Shown here: positions 13,901-20,258 of the stretch, piece by piece
How the letters are laid out: each line of letters starts with the position of its first letter
Position numbering within the stretch: position 1 is the first letter of the stretch
From: an uncultured Oscillospiraceae bacterium
Lineage (GTDB): Bacteria; Bacillota; Clostridia; Oscillospirales; Oscillospiraceae
Length of the DNA stretch: 27,207 nt
Direction: 5' to 3'
Assembly (NCBI GenBank): GCA_947628975.1
Contig: CANRBW010000004.1
Coordinates: 1 to 27,207, forward strand
Program-made: the position numbers and the translations under genes
Notes under the pieces: model-generated
What the model was told of the DNA's origin: nothing
The model's input: the letters and a program-made list of their open reading frames with translations, nothing else
The model's database searches: none

Positions 13901-16572
13901 TCTGGACCAACCCCGACTGCGCCGCCACCATCGCGTGCGCCGACGGCTCGGTGACCACCCACGTCACCGACGTGCCCGCCGGCGGGGCGGAGGTCTGGAA
14001 GGTCCAGACCCGCGTGAAGACCGGCGCCATCCTCACCCCCGGCAAGACCTACCTGGTCCGGGCGGACCTGCTGGCGGCCCGGGGGCAGAACTTCGAGGTC
14101 TGCTACAACAACGAGGAGACCGAGAAGGGCTATGACGCCCTCTACGGCCAGACCATCGCCGCCAACACCAAGACTACCGTGGAGCGGAAGATCTCCGTGC
14201 CCGCCACCATGACCGACGCGGGGGAGCTGGTGCTCCAGTTCTCCATCGGCGGGGCCACCCCCAACGACGTCACCGTCAGCAACCTCTCCGTCCAGGAGCT
14301 GAGCTACGGCGCCGCCGCCGGGCCCATCCTCCCCCAGGCCCTGGTTAGCCTGGCCCAGGCCGACGGGGCGGGGACGCTGACCGTCACCCGTGAGGCGCTG
14401 ACCTATCAGCTGACCCAGATCGCCCCGGAGGCCGCGGGCAACACCCTCCGCCTCCGGGGGGCGGACCTGCGGGGCAACGAGCGGTACACCGTCTCCTTCA
14501 CCGCCCGCTCCGCCGAGGGCCTCACCGGCCTCCTGCTCCTGCAAAGCGCCGACGGCCAGACCACCGCTCTCTCCCAGCCCTTCCAGGCCACGGCGGAGGG
14601 CGCGCCCGTCCAGTTCACCACCGACCAGCCCCTGGCGGAGGGCGGGGCCTATGACCTCCTCTGGCAGTTCGGCGGGGCGGAGAACCAGGCCCGGGGCGGC
14701 GGCGCGGTGGAGCTGTCCAACATCCAGCTGAGCGTGCCCGCCGAGACCCTGGACATCGCCCGCAGTACCCAGAACGTGACGGTGAACGGCCGGGCGGTCA
14801 CGCCGGACGCCTACGCCATCAACGGCTACAACTACTTCAAGCTCCGGGACCTGGCCACCATCCTCAACGGCACCGACGCCCAGTTCGTGGTCCGCTACAA
14901 CGCCCAGAGCGACGCCATCTCCCTCACCACCGGCAAGCCCTACACCCCCGTGGGCGGCGAGCTGACCGTGGGCGAGGACCTGTCCGCCCAGTGCGTCCGC
15001 AGCGGCCAGAGCGTGGCGGTGGACGGCCAGGCGGCCAACCTGAAGGCGTACTCCATCGGCGGCTACAACTACTTCCGGGTCCGGGACCTGGACCGGTTGC
15101 TGGGCTATCAGGTGGAGTATCTGCCCCAGACCAACACCGTGGCCCTCACCTCCTCCCCCACGCCGGAGGCCCAGGAGAAGGACCACAGCTACGACCTCTT
15201 CTTCCGCCCGGAGATCGACGGGGAGTCCCAGGGCTATGTGGGCGACACCATGCCCTTCTACGAGGACGGCACCTACTACATCTACTACCTCAAGGAGGGC
15301 GGGGACGCCTATAACCACTCCGTCTACCTGACCACCACCCCCGACTTCGTCCACTACACCGAGCTTGGCGAGCCGGTGCTCTCCGCCTCCCGGGAGGACG
15401 TGCAGGACAGCTGGATCGGCACCGGCTCCGTGGTCAAGGTGGAGGGGAGCTACTACTTCTTCTACACCGGCTTCAACTCCTCCGGCTCCCAGGAGTACCA
15501 CGAGAAGATCATGGTGGCCAGGGGCTCCTCCCCCACCGCCTTCACCAAGGTGGCGGGCTGGGAGATCACGCCGCCTGACGAGCTGGGCCAGAAGAATGAC
15601 TTCCGGGATCCCCAGGCGTACTACGACCCCGCCACCGGCACCATCTCCCTCACCGTCACCGCCTCCCAGGGCGGCCGGGCCAGGATCCTGAAGTACACCC
15701 TGGACAAGGACCTGAAGAACGTCCGCTATGACGGCGTCATCTACACCGACCACACCGGCGCCTACTGGAACCTGGAGTGCAGCGACACCTTCCGTATAGG
15801 GAACAAGTGGTACCTGACCTACTCCGGCCAGAACGACACCGTCTGGTACGCCATGGCCGACTCCCGCTTCGGCCCCTACACCGCCCCGGCCCGTCTGGAC
15901 GGCAAGATCTTCTACGCCGCCAAGCACGTGGAGGACGGGACCAACACCTACATGGTGGGCTGGGCCCACCGCTCCGACCCCGTCACCTCCACCCAGAGCG
16001 TAGACGGCTGGGCCGGCAACCTGGAGGTCCAGCAGGTGAAGCAGAACAGCGACGGCACCCTCACCCTCGTCCCCGTGGAGGCCATCCTGGACCAGTTCGC
16101 CGCCCAGTTGGAGCTCGCCGTCCCGGCGGAGACCACCGTGACCGCGGCCGACCAGCGGGTCTGCCAGACCGTCTCCCCCTGCCCCGAGAGTTTCCTGCTG
16201 CGCGGCTCCTTCACCTACACCGGCGGCGGCGCCTTCGGCCTGGCCTTTGACTTCGACGGCACCGAGGGCGGCCGGAAACTAGTCTCCCTGGACCCGGCGG
16301 TGGGCAAACTCACCCTGAGCTTCCAGGGCGGCGACGTGCCCATCGCGGAGATCCCGGCGGCCCTCCAGCCCGGCCGGACCTACTCCTTCACCTACGTCCA
16401 GGACGGCTCGGTGGGTATCTTCTACCTGGACGGCCAGGCGGCCCTCACCGTCCGGCTGTACGGCGTGACCGGCAAGCCGGTCTCCCTGTTCGCCCAGAAC
16501 AACGCCGTCACCTTCACCGGTCTGGAACTGTTCACCCGCTGGGCCCCGCCCCAGGCGGGATCCACGACCTAA
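7990..16572 (+). CDS. Giant secreted multimodular GH32-type fructan-active enzyme (2860 residues)
   Basis: This is a secreted fructan hydrolase candidate. ATG 7990, with AAGGAGG 9 nt upstream, starts a signal peptide (KTLRKL, then a hydrophobic stretch to AAAA, about 1-28); an in-frame ATG at 7942 lacks both and is rejected. About 14 beta-sandwich modules follow (nt 8074-14742), each with a G-x-x-Y-x-V-x-F-D strand and a closing TISNIxVE-type strand, as in CBM4/9-like domains. Residues about 2260-2387 form a copper-amine-oxidase-N 'stalk' with two YNYFxxRDL units. The catalytic propeller (about 2398-2700) keeps a GH32 triad: D2419 in YVGDTMPFYEDG, D2540 in FRDPQ, E2596 in NLECSD. The 121- and 56-residue spacings are close to those in the GH32 enzyme at 1-1512. 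A GH32-type beta-sandwich ends the protein. No SLH, LPxTG or other anchor is visible, so attachment may rely on the modules. Levan or inulin specificity is undetermined. Confidence 0.9.
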   Translation: MKTLRKLTAATLATALLLSLAVVGAAAATVTTQGEVAYVPLGQTGAVVYERHEPGYAVALDRDGDGVRVTLSAVPGDEVARTPEQARVYLRTGVTPRAGTTYQVRFSLAAEAEQPEYAVRFDGGESQGAYGALDRRAIRAGETDQVRYTLTPQGESGELVVCLLLGRTGPQGNVLRLSGLTVEEAAPDGAAAATVLADKLDYRAPGFIRAWTNSDSAATLTSTRDSATLTVTKAPEAAEVWKIKLLVATGLKPQPGKTYLFSADVRASAVRDFELCYNEGDTEKGYDVLYGQKFTGGLQTIQRRIYIPRDKANPGELITQLSLGLLQEGDTVTISNVRVEEEIPQYTDILPSDFTFAEHKVNTIYRYTTRVSSATPIPVDMNWVRGTSDVTANGGALTTQDGSATLKIAEVGSSYAAKMMVDTGMTLAAGKTYRVNFDLRSAMAYTAENGFGLFYGTESSFPADRVYSEAFNQAIDADATVTRTLSITPAADGPLVISLELGNTQVGNEVTVSNIEITEMIPGQPGEENQAQVTYPGDETGSDPGGETVYAPGSFEVRDAEITHGVLTGDGDSATVTWPQSSAEVWQLNLFINEFCQLKAGTKYKVSFDVAGDQLYNISFYTTGNRFENDQRFADGTIPSGADSFSQEVTPTADGKLTLRIDLTETPGPDGSQLTISNIQVECLDEETSGGDAGEQLGGDLADVTYPTQGGGAVTTPGSFEARDAEATHATLTGDGRSATVTWPEQGPGVDSPWQLNLFVNQICQLKAGTSYLVSFDVEGDQDYDVLFYTRADGEADNKFDDTGNFASGAIAADATTFSQEVTPTAEGQLTLRFKLTRLPGPDGSRLTIRNIQVEPKEEAAPGGDQDVALSLTYPDGDLGTFSARDALGLITGDGESVTMRRPNNGVGEGWQWALFTGTLCTFDEAGEYTVSFDVAGDPAATTYDVLCNKNGDWGDGEGGFATCADQNTADGAFSQQITAAEGDALSLRIDLGKAAENAAITLSGIQVKKADGTAVDLQVEYPTLTTPGSFEARDKFGAVTGDGDSATMTWPGQGALPDDGWRRALFLNEICQVTAGTEYEVSFDLAGQRDYKVSFFTTEDKYGTGFADETVAADASSFAKTVTPASDGELTLRIDPVEKPDGDSVTIRNLRVTALGAGGGDAGGEDFAGADVTYPTTTGGDEPSPGSFSVRDDHGSIVFSGENAATMICQDAEEDWTKGMFVGGENATLCTLEAGHSYEVSFGIRTDGQAITCHVSYNRDKPFGEGNENGFGEQRDIPVTDQAKTVKQTITPVTSGGLCLFLGFPDAATGTQVTVSDIQVREVLRGGSSGGAFAGADVTYPYPTTTSGGAGGHSFQVREDLGAIDGDGQSATVTWPAVDVGDQWKLGLFINGFCPMKAGVNYQVSFDVEGDQNYNVSFYTAGDKFNNDARFANGVIAASKGSFSQVVTPAEDGSLTLRVEPTQFNGSTLTIRNIKVVLAADFTEGATTTVEHFGGSGVSKAMGEGYTGTLVRHSDSVDFVVDRDGATGPDTWRAILRVNTGLTYQPGKDYRFKFDISSTNGCSNFCVITKGALNPDDDRRGTWNQSVAAGQTKTITTRPMVAGSADGPLTIDIELGNFDGASNTYTVSNLVLEEVVTQTDAAVDWQRSSGGSGVNADTQRGYAADLTRTEDSATLTVNETLAQGAGAEAWKMKLFVNPEIWVPAGQAVRVTFDVEAEADMDFEVCYNRGGVEKGFDAMYGLHLSAGQTKTVEKVFTAEALGGNVIVQLSLGMVQAPNRITVRDLQVERISYTPSGVSALPAPPDYQETGGDVTYWTHADYVVDFVGGPSAVTAKILSAPQLGAEPWKIKLFLDTHAALQPGKFYRVTADLTAAKPQTVEICYNSGEVEMGYDSLGGISLASGQTQTVERVISVPADKTDGKPLMLQFNLGQTTAANDVTVSGVTVEEVTPAYTERVAPDFAYTPDGTVQLWTNPDCAATIACADGSVTTHVTDVPAGGAEVWKVQTRVKTGAILTPGKTYLVRADLLAARGQNFEVCYNNEETEKGYDALYGQTIAANTKTTVERKISVPATMTDAGELVLQFSIGGATPNDVTVSNLSVQELSYGAAAGPILPQALVSLAQADGAGTLTVTREALTYQLTQIAPEAAGNTLRLRGADLRGNERYTVSFTARSAEGLTGLLLLQSADGQTTALSQPFQATAEGAPVQFTTDQPLAEGGAYDLLWQFGGAENQARGGGAVELSNIQLSVPAETLDIARSTQNVTVNGRAVTPDAYAINGYNYFKLRDLATILNGTDAQFVVRYNAQSDAISLTTGKPYTPVGGELTVGEDLSAQCVRSGQSVAVDGQAANLKAYSIGGYNYFRVRDLDRLLGYQVEYLPQTNTVALTSSPTPEAQEKDHSYDLFFRPEIDGESQGYVGDTMPFYEDGTYYIYYLKEGGDAYNHSVYLTTTPDFVHYTELGEPVLSASREDVQDSWIGTGSVVKVEGSYYFFYTGFNSSGSQEYHEKIMVARGSSPTAFTKVAGWEITPPDELGQKNDFRDPQAYYDPATGTISLTVTASQGGRARILKYTLDKDLKNVRYDGVIYTDHTGAYWNLECSDTFRIGNKWYLTYSGQNDTVWYAMADSRFGPYTAPARLDGKIFYAAKHVEDGTNTYMVGWAHRSDPVTSTQSVDGWAGNLEVQQVKQNSDGTLTLVPVEAILDQFAAQLELAVPAETTVTAADQRVCQTVSPCPESFLLRGSFTYTGGGAFGLAFDFDGTEGGRKLVSLDPAVGKLTLSFQGGDVPIAEIPAALQPGRTYSFTYVQDGSVGIFYLDGQAALTVRLYGVTGKPVSLFAQNNAVTFTGLELFTRWAPPQAGSTT
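9640..12426 (+). repeat. Six tandem related modules (M4-M9) within the giant enzyme
   Basis: Six consecutive modules begin near 9640, 10135, 10621, 11068, 11542 and 12043. Each follows the pattern SFxxRD...GDGxSATxTW...C-x-x-x-AG-x-x-YxVSFDV...LTIxNIQV, joined by Gly/Ser/Thr-rich linkers containing VTYPT. Their close similarity indicates recent tandem duplication. Modules M2 and M11-M13 form a second group marked by CYNxGxxEKGYDxLYG. Confidence 0.8.
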
Positions 16573-16588
16573 ACGGCCCAAACAAACC

Positions 16589-16622
16589 GGCCGGGAGCGG
16601 AAGTTCCGCTCCCGGCCCCTTT
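16589..16622 (+). terminator. Terminator hairpin after the giant enzyme gene
   Basis: GGCCGGGAGCGG (16589-16600) pairs perfectly with CCGCTCCCGGCC (16606-16617) around AAGTT, followed by CCTTT. The stem is strong but the T-run is short. Confidence 0.75.
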
Positions 16623-16728
16623 GTCGCTCTTCCCCTCCCCTGTCCATCTTCCCCTCCCCGGTCCCTCTTCCCCTGGCCGCTCCGGCGGGCGGCCCCGGCC
16701 CGCCGGGGAAAAAACCTCCCCCGCCCTC

Positions 16729-16756
16729 TTGCAAATCCCGCCGGCCGTGCTATAAT
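16729..16756 (+). promoter_or_regulatory. Promoter of the CstA-family transporter gene
   Basis: TTGCAA (16729-16734) and a perfect TATAAT (16751-16756) are spaced 16 bp apart, with an extended TGC before the -10. Transcription would start near 16763. Confidence 0.85.
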
Positions 16757-16760
16757 TAGG

Positions 16761-16820
16761 GGCGGCCCGACGCGGCGCGCCGGGCCGCCTCACCAGAGGC
16801 CGCCGTCCCGGACAGACGGC
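16761..16820 (+). other. Structured 5' leader of the CstA-family gene
   Basis: GGCGGCCCG (16761-16769) pairs with CGGGCCGCC (16781-16789), and GCCGTC (16802-16807) pairs with GACGGC (16815-16820). The first hairpin begins at or next to the predicted transcription start, and the second lies just before the ribosome-binding site AAGGAGG (16826-16832). A 5' stabilising hairpin is the simplest reading; I recognise no riboswitch class. Confidence 0.5.
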
Positions 16821-16842
16821 AAGAAAAGGAGGCTGTGCGTCC

Positions 16843-18285
16843 ATGATCACCTTTCTCTGCGCCATCGCGGTCCTGCTTGTGGGCTACGCCCTTTACGGGC
16901 GGCTGATAGAGCGGGTCTTCGGCCCCGACGACCGCCCCACTCCCGCCACCGCCCACCCCGACGGGGTGGACTTCGTGCCCATGAAGACCTGGCGGGTCTT
17001 CCTCATCCAACTTCTGAACATCGCCGGCACCGGGCCCATCTTCGGGGCGCTGTCCGGGGCCATCTTCGGGCCGGTGGTCTTCCTCTGGATCGTCTTCGGC
17101 TCCATCCTGGGCGGCGCGGTCCACGACTATATGAGCGGCATGATCTCCCTGCGGCTGGACGGGGCCTCCCTGTCCGAGATCGTGGGCACCTATCTGGGCG
17201 CGGCGGCCAAGCAGGTGATGCGGGTCTTCTCGGTGATTTTGCTGGTGCTGGTGGGGGCGGTGTTCACCACCAGCCCCGCCGCCCTGCTGGCCCGGCTGAC
17301 CCCCAGCTGGATGAACGCCACCTTCTGGACGGTGGTGATCCTGTGCTACTACCTGCTGGCCACCCTGCTGCCCATCGACAAGCTCATCGGCAAGCTCTAC
17401 CCCGTCTTCGGGGCGGTGCTGATGGTCATGGCGGTGGGGATCATCGGCGGGCTGGTGGTCAGCGGCCATCCCCTGCCGGAGCTGACCCCGTCCTCCCTGA
17501 CCAACCTCCACCCGGACGGCACGCCGGTGTGGCCCTATATGTTCATCACCGTGGCCTGCGGCGCCATCTCCGGCTTCCACGGCACCCAGTCCCCCATGAT
17601 GGCCCGCTGTATGCGCACCGAGCGGGAGGGCCGCCGGGTGTTCTACGGCGCCATGATCGCCGAGAGCGTCATCGCCCTGGTCTGGGCCGCCGCGGGGGTG
17701 GCCTTCTACCAGACCACCGGCGAGCTCCAGGCGGCCATAGACAGCCTGGGCCAGTCCGGCGTGGTCTATGACATCGCCATCTCCACCCTGGGCCTGGTGG
17801 GCGGCGCGCTGGCGGTGGTGGGGGTGGTGGCCTGCCCCATCTCCACCGGGGACACCGCCCTGCGAAGCGCCCGGCTCACCATCGCCGACTGGTTCCACAT
17901 CGACCAGTCCACCCTGGTCAAGCGCGTGGCCGTCACCCTGCCCCTGCTGGCGGCCAGCGCCCTGCTGACCCAGCTGGACTTCACCGTGGTCTGGCGGTAC
18001 TTCTCCTGGAGCAACCAGACCCTGGCCATGATCACCCTGTGGGCGGCGGCCATGTACCTGGTCCGCCACGGGCGCAAGCGCTGGCACTGTCTGCTGTGCG
18101 CCCTGCCCGCCGTCTTTATGTCCGGGGTGTGCAGTACCTACATCCTCATGGCGGAGGAGGGCTTCCGCCTCCCCCTGGCCGTCTCCTACCCCGCCGGGGC
18201 GGTCTTCGCCCTGGTCTGCGCGGTGGTGTTCTGCGTGGCGACGGGGCGGCGCTGGGCCGGGCAGTCCCCCGTCTCCCCCCGGTAA
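16843..18285 (+). CDS. cstA: CstA-family carbon-starvation/peptide or pyruvate transporter
   Basis: This is a polytopic membrane protein of 480 residues with roughly twelve hydrophobic segments. CstA-family landmarks are visible: NIAGTGPIFGALSGAIFGP (about residues 59-77), GGAVHDYMSGM, and CGAISGFHGTQSP with MARCM in the middle. Characterised relatives import pyruvate (BtsT, CstA) or have been linked to peptide use; the substrate here cannot be told. It is shorter than the roughly 700-residue E. coli CstA, matching the compact form common in Clostridia. It has its own strong promoter and a leader with AAGGAGG 10 nt before the ATG, and is followed by a hairpin, so it is probably transcribed alone. 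Whether it is physiologically tied to the neighbouring fructan genes is unknown. Confidence 0.92.
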   Translation: MITFLCAIAVLLVGYALYGRLIERVFGPDDRPTPATAHPDGVDFVPMKTWRVFLIQLLNIAGTGPIFGALSGAIFGPVVFLWIVFGSILGGAVHDYMSGMISLRLDGASLSEIVGTYLGAAAKQVMRVFSVILLVLVGAVFTTSPAALLARLTPSWMNATFWTVVILCYYLLATLLPIDKLIGKLYPVFGAVLMVMAVGIIGGLVVSGHPLPELTPSSLTNLHPDGTPVWPYMFITVACGAISGFHGTQSPMMARCMRTEREGRRVFYGAMIAESVIALVWAAAGVAFYQTTGELQAAIDSLGQSGVVYDIAISTLGLVGGALAVVGVVACPISTGDTALRSARLTIADWFHIDQSTLVKRVAVTLPLLAASALLTQLDFTVVWRYFSWSNQTLAMITLWAAAMYLVRHGRKRWHCLLCALPAVFMSGVCSTYILMAEEGFRLPLAVSYPAGAVFALVCAVVFCVATGRRWAGQSPVSPR

Positions 18286-18298
18286 ACCATTCAAAAAC

Positions 18299-18330
18299 CG
18301 GCCCGGAGAGGCGAGCGTCTCTCCGGGCCG
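18299..18330 (+). terminator. Hairpin after the CstA-family gene
   Basis: CGGCCCGGAGAG (18299-18310) pairs perfectly with CTCTCCGGGCCG (18319-18330) around an eight-base loop. No T-run follows, so it may terminate inefficiently and allow readthrough into the small ORF and hydrolase genes, for which I see no separate promoter. Confidence 0.6.
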
Positions 18331-18394
18331 CTGTCTGTCCGCCCCCGGCCCGGACCGGGGGGAGACGAAACCCCACTCAAGGAGGGCTATTTGC

Positions 18395-18613
18395 ATGAAA
18401 GATCACCCGTCCGGCCTCTACCGCTCCTCCCCCCACAGCCACAGCGCCTGCCGGCTGGTCCGGGGGGAGGGCGCGCCCCTCCACAGCGTCGTCCCCAACC
18501 CCGCGCCGGCGCCGGCGGTCCGGGCCCTTGTCGGGGAGCCGGTCCAGGTGGGCGTCCGGGTCTGGCAGAGCGGGGCGGAAGCCCCCCTCTACCCCCGGAC
18601 GCGCTTGGGCTGA
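18395..18613 (+). CDS. Small ORF of 72 codons, unknown
   Basis: I do not recognise this protein. The ATG has a very good ribosome-binding site (AAGGAGG, 18379-18385) at 9 nt, and the stop lies 15 nt before the hydrolase start, which suggests translation and coupling. The product is soluble, rich in Pro, Ala, Arg, Ser and Val, and begins MKDHPSGLYRSSPHSHSAC; it has no signal peptide or membrane segment. In such GC-rich DNA an open frame of this length can be chance, and the ribosome-binding site is the main support. It could also be a leader ORF for the hydrolase gene. Confidence 0.4.
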   Translation: MKDHPSGLYRSSPHSHSACRLVRGEGAPLHSVVPNPAPAPAVRALVGEPVQVGVRVWQSGAEAPLYPRTRLG

Positions 18614-18628
18614 TCGGGGGTGGCGGCT

Positions 18629-19606
18629 ATGCGGCGGAGCAGAGCGGTCTGTCTGCTGGTCCTGCTGGTCCTGGTCTTTGCCCTGGCGGGGCGGCCGGGA
18701 CCGGCGGAGGCGGGGGTGGACTACTCCCTGGCCTCCAACTGGGCCTATTGGGAGGCGGAGACCGGGGCGGACAAGGCGGCGGACGTGTTCTTTGTGTGCC
18801 CCACCGTCTACGGCGGGTCGGACAACCTCTCCCTGTCCGACCAGGACGCCCTGGCCAGCTTCCTGGGGGCCACCAACATGGAAAAGGGCATCTACGACGA
18901 CGCTTGCCGGTTCTTCGCCCCCTATTACCGCCAGGCGGGGCTGGGGGTCTACGCCATGCCGGAGGACCGGCGGGAACCCTATCTGGACCTGGCCTATCAG
19001 GACGTGGCCGCCGCCTTTGACTACTACCTGGCCCACGGCGGCGGGGAGCGGCCCATCCTCCTGGCCGGCTTCTCCCAGGGGGCGGAGCTGTGTCTGCGGC
19101 TGATGAAGGACCGCTTCGCCCAGGCGGAGCTCCGGGACCGGCTGGTGGCCTGCTACGCCATCGGCTGGCGGCTCACCCCGGAGGACCTGGCCGCCTGTCC
19201 CTATCTCAAGGCCGCCCAGGGGGAGCGGGACACCGGCGTGATCGTCACCTTCAACTCCGAGGCCCCGGCGGTGGAGAGCTCCCTGGCCGTCCCCGGCGGG
19301 ACGAAGACCCTCTCCATCAACCCCCTGAACTGGCGGACCGACAGCGTCCCCGCCGACCGCTCCAGCAACCTGGGGGCCTGCTTCCCCGATTACAGCGGCC
19401 GCATCCAGCGGGAGATCCCCGGCCTCACCGGCGGGTATCTGGACAGCCGCCGGGGGACCCTGAAGGTCCCCGACGTCTCCCCGGAGGACTATCCCCCCGG
19501 CCTGGACCTCTTTCAGCCGGGGGAGTACCACCTCTACGACTACCAGTTCTTCTACCGCAACCTGGAGAAAAACGTCCAGGACCGCCTGGCCGCCTACGGC
19601 GGCTGA
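18629..19606 (+). CDS. Secreted DUF3089 alpha/beta-hydrolase
   Basis: This 325-residue protein begins with a signal peptide (RRSR, then about 15 hydrophobic residues, ending near PAEA). Visible DUF3089 features are DVFFVCPTVYGGSDN near the mature N-terminus, and LAGFSQGAELC with nucleophile S149 in a G-F-S-Q-G elbow, followed by LVACYAIGW. A serine esterase or lipase-like activity outside the membrane is likely from the fold, but substrates of the family are largely unknown. I chose ATG 18629, with GGGGGTGG just upstream, over an in-frame GTG at 18620 that lies inside that ribosome-binding site. It may be cotranscribed with the small ORF before it and ends at a strong bidirectional terminator. 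Confidence 0.88.
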   Translation: MRRSRAVCLLVLLVLVFALAGRPGPAEAGVDYSLASNWAYWEAETGADKAADVFFVCPTVYGGSDNLSLSDQDALASFLGATNMEKGIYDDACRFFAPYYRQAGLGVYAMPEDRREPYLDLAYQDVAAAFDYYLAHGGGERPILLAGFSQGAELCLRLMKDRFAQAELRDRLVACYAIGWRLTPEDLAACPYLKAAQGERDTGVIVTFNSEAPAVESSLAVPGGTKTLSINPLNWRTDSVPADRSSNLGACFPDYSGRIQREIPGLTGGYLDSRRGTLKVPDVSPEDYPPGLDLFQPGEYHLYDYQFFYRNLEKNVQDRLAAYGG

Positions 19607-19619
19607 GGCGGGGAAGGCA

Positions 19620-19655
19620 AAAAGCGGCGGACGCCCAGAGGCGTCCGCCGCTTTT
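19620..19655. terminator. Bidirectional intrinsic terminator
   Basis: AAAAGCGGCGGACGCC (19620-19635) and GGCGTCCGCCGCTTTT (19640-19655) form a perfect 16-bp stem around CAGA. The + strand continues CTTT after the stem, and the - strand has five T. It serves the hydrolase gene on the left and the converging DUF5684 gene on the right. Confidence 0.93.
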
Positions 19656-19674
19656 CTTTGCTGTGTAAAAAGGC

Positions 19675-20115
19675 TTACTTGCTGGGGTTGCCTACATACT
19701 GGGCGTCGCCGAAGCCCAGGATGAGGCGGAAGATCGGGGCCAGGAAGATCAGCCCCACGGTGAAGCCGGCGCCGTGGCCAAAGGCCTTGGACAGCTTGTT
19801 GCACTCGATCACCTCAAAGACCAGCGCCCCGATGCCGGCCACCCCGGAGATGGCGGCGAAGACGGGATTGGCGATGACCGAGCCCAGCGCCATCAGGATG
19901 CCCAGGGCCAGGCCCACGAAGAACATCTCCGGCCTCCAGGTGAACTTCAGCTCCACATAGGTGTTGTAGAGGGGGATGATGGACTTCCACCCGGCCTGGC
20001 CGGCCTTGGTGAAGATCTTCCAGTTGCCGATGATGCACACGACGTAGAACGCGATCATGAGCACGACGAACACGGCGCTGCCGGCCAAAAGGGCAATTAC
20101 TTGGTTGTCAGACAT
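19675..20115 (-). CDS. DUF5684 integral membrane protein
   Basis: This 146-residue protein has four predicted membrane segments (about residues 7-29, 64-81, 83-104 and 115-135). Between the first two is the family hallmark NWKIFTKAGQAGWKSIIPLYN, with IECNKLSKAFG before the last. The length is normal for DUF5684 proteins, which are common in Firmicutes and often sit next to or fused with signal-peptidase-like domains; their function is unknown. The ATG is preceded by AAGGAG at 7-nt spacing. It has its own consensus-like promoter and ends at the shared terminator, so it is a single-gene unit. Confidence 0.88.
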   Translation of the reverse strand: MSDNQVIALLAGSAVFVVLMIAFYVVCIIGNWKIFTKAGQAGWKSIIPLYNTYVELKFTWRPEMFFVGLALGILMALGSVIANPVFAAISGVAGIGALVFEVIECNKLSKAFGHGAGFTVGLIFLAPIFRLILGFGDAQYVGNPSK

Positions 20116-20181
20116 GCTCTAACTCCTTCTTTCTTTTTTTCTCGCCCCGAACCGGGGCAACGCGCTTTACGCGCCTGGGAC

Positions 20182-20210
20182 ATTATAGCACCCTCTCCCC
20201 CGAAAATCAA
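20182..20210 (-). promoter_or_regulatory. Promoter of the DUF5684 gene
   Basis: On the - strand, TTGATT (20205-20210) and a perfect TATAAT (20182-20187) are spaced 17 bp apart, with an extended TGC before the -10. The rest of the gap 20116-20258 holds the leader and ribosome-binding site; I see no convincing terminator there for the WG-protein gene. Confidence 0.85.
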
Positions 20211-20258
20211 CCCCCCGCTTTTCCCCGGCGGGGCGGCCGGTCTCCGGCGGAGGCGGGG

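Noticed and set aside
7981..15969. Very long open frame on the - strand opposite the giant enzyme (over 2600 codons)
   Set aside because: It mirrors the + strand gene, has a Gly/Val/His-rich low-complexity translation with no domains, and arises because GC-rich codons seldom give stops on the opposite strand.
20211..20258. Terminator for the WG-protein gene on the - strand
   Set aside because: Only a short CCCCGC/GCGGGG stem with a purine-rich loop and no adjacent T-run is visible, too weak to call.
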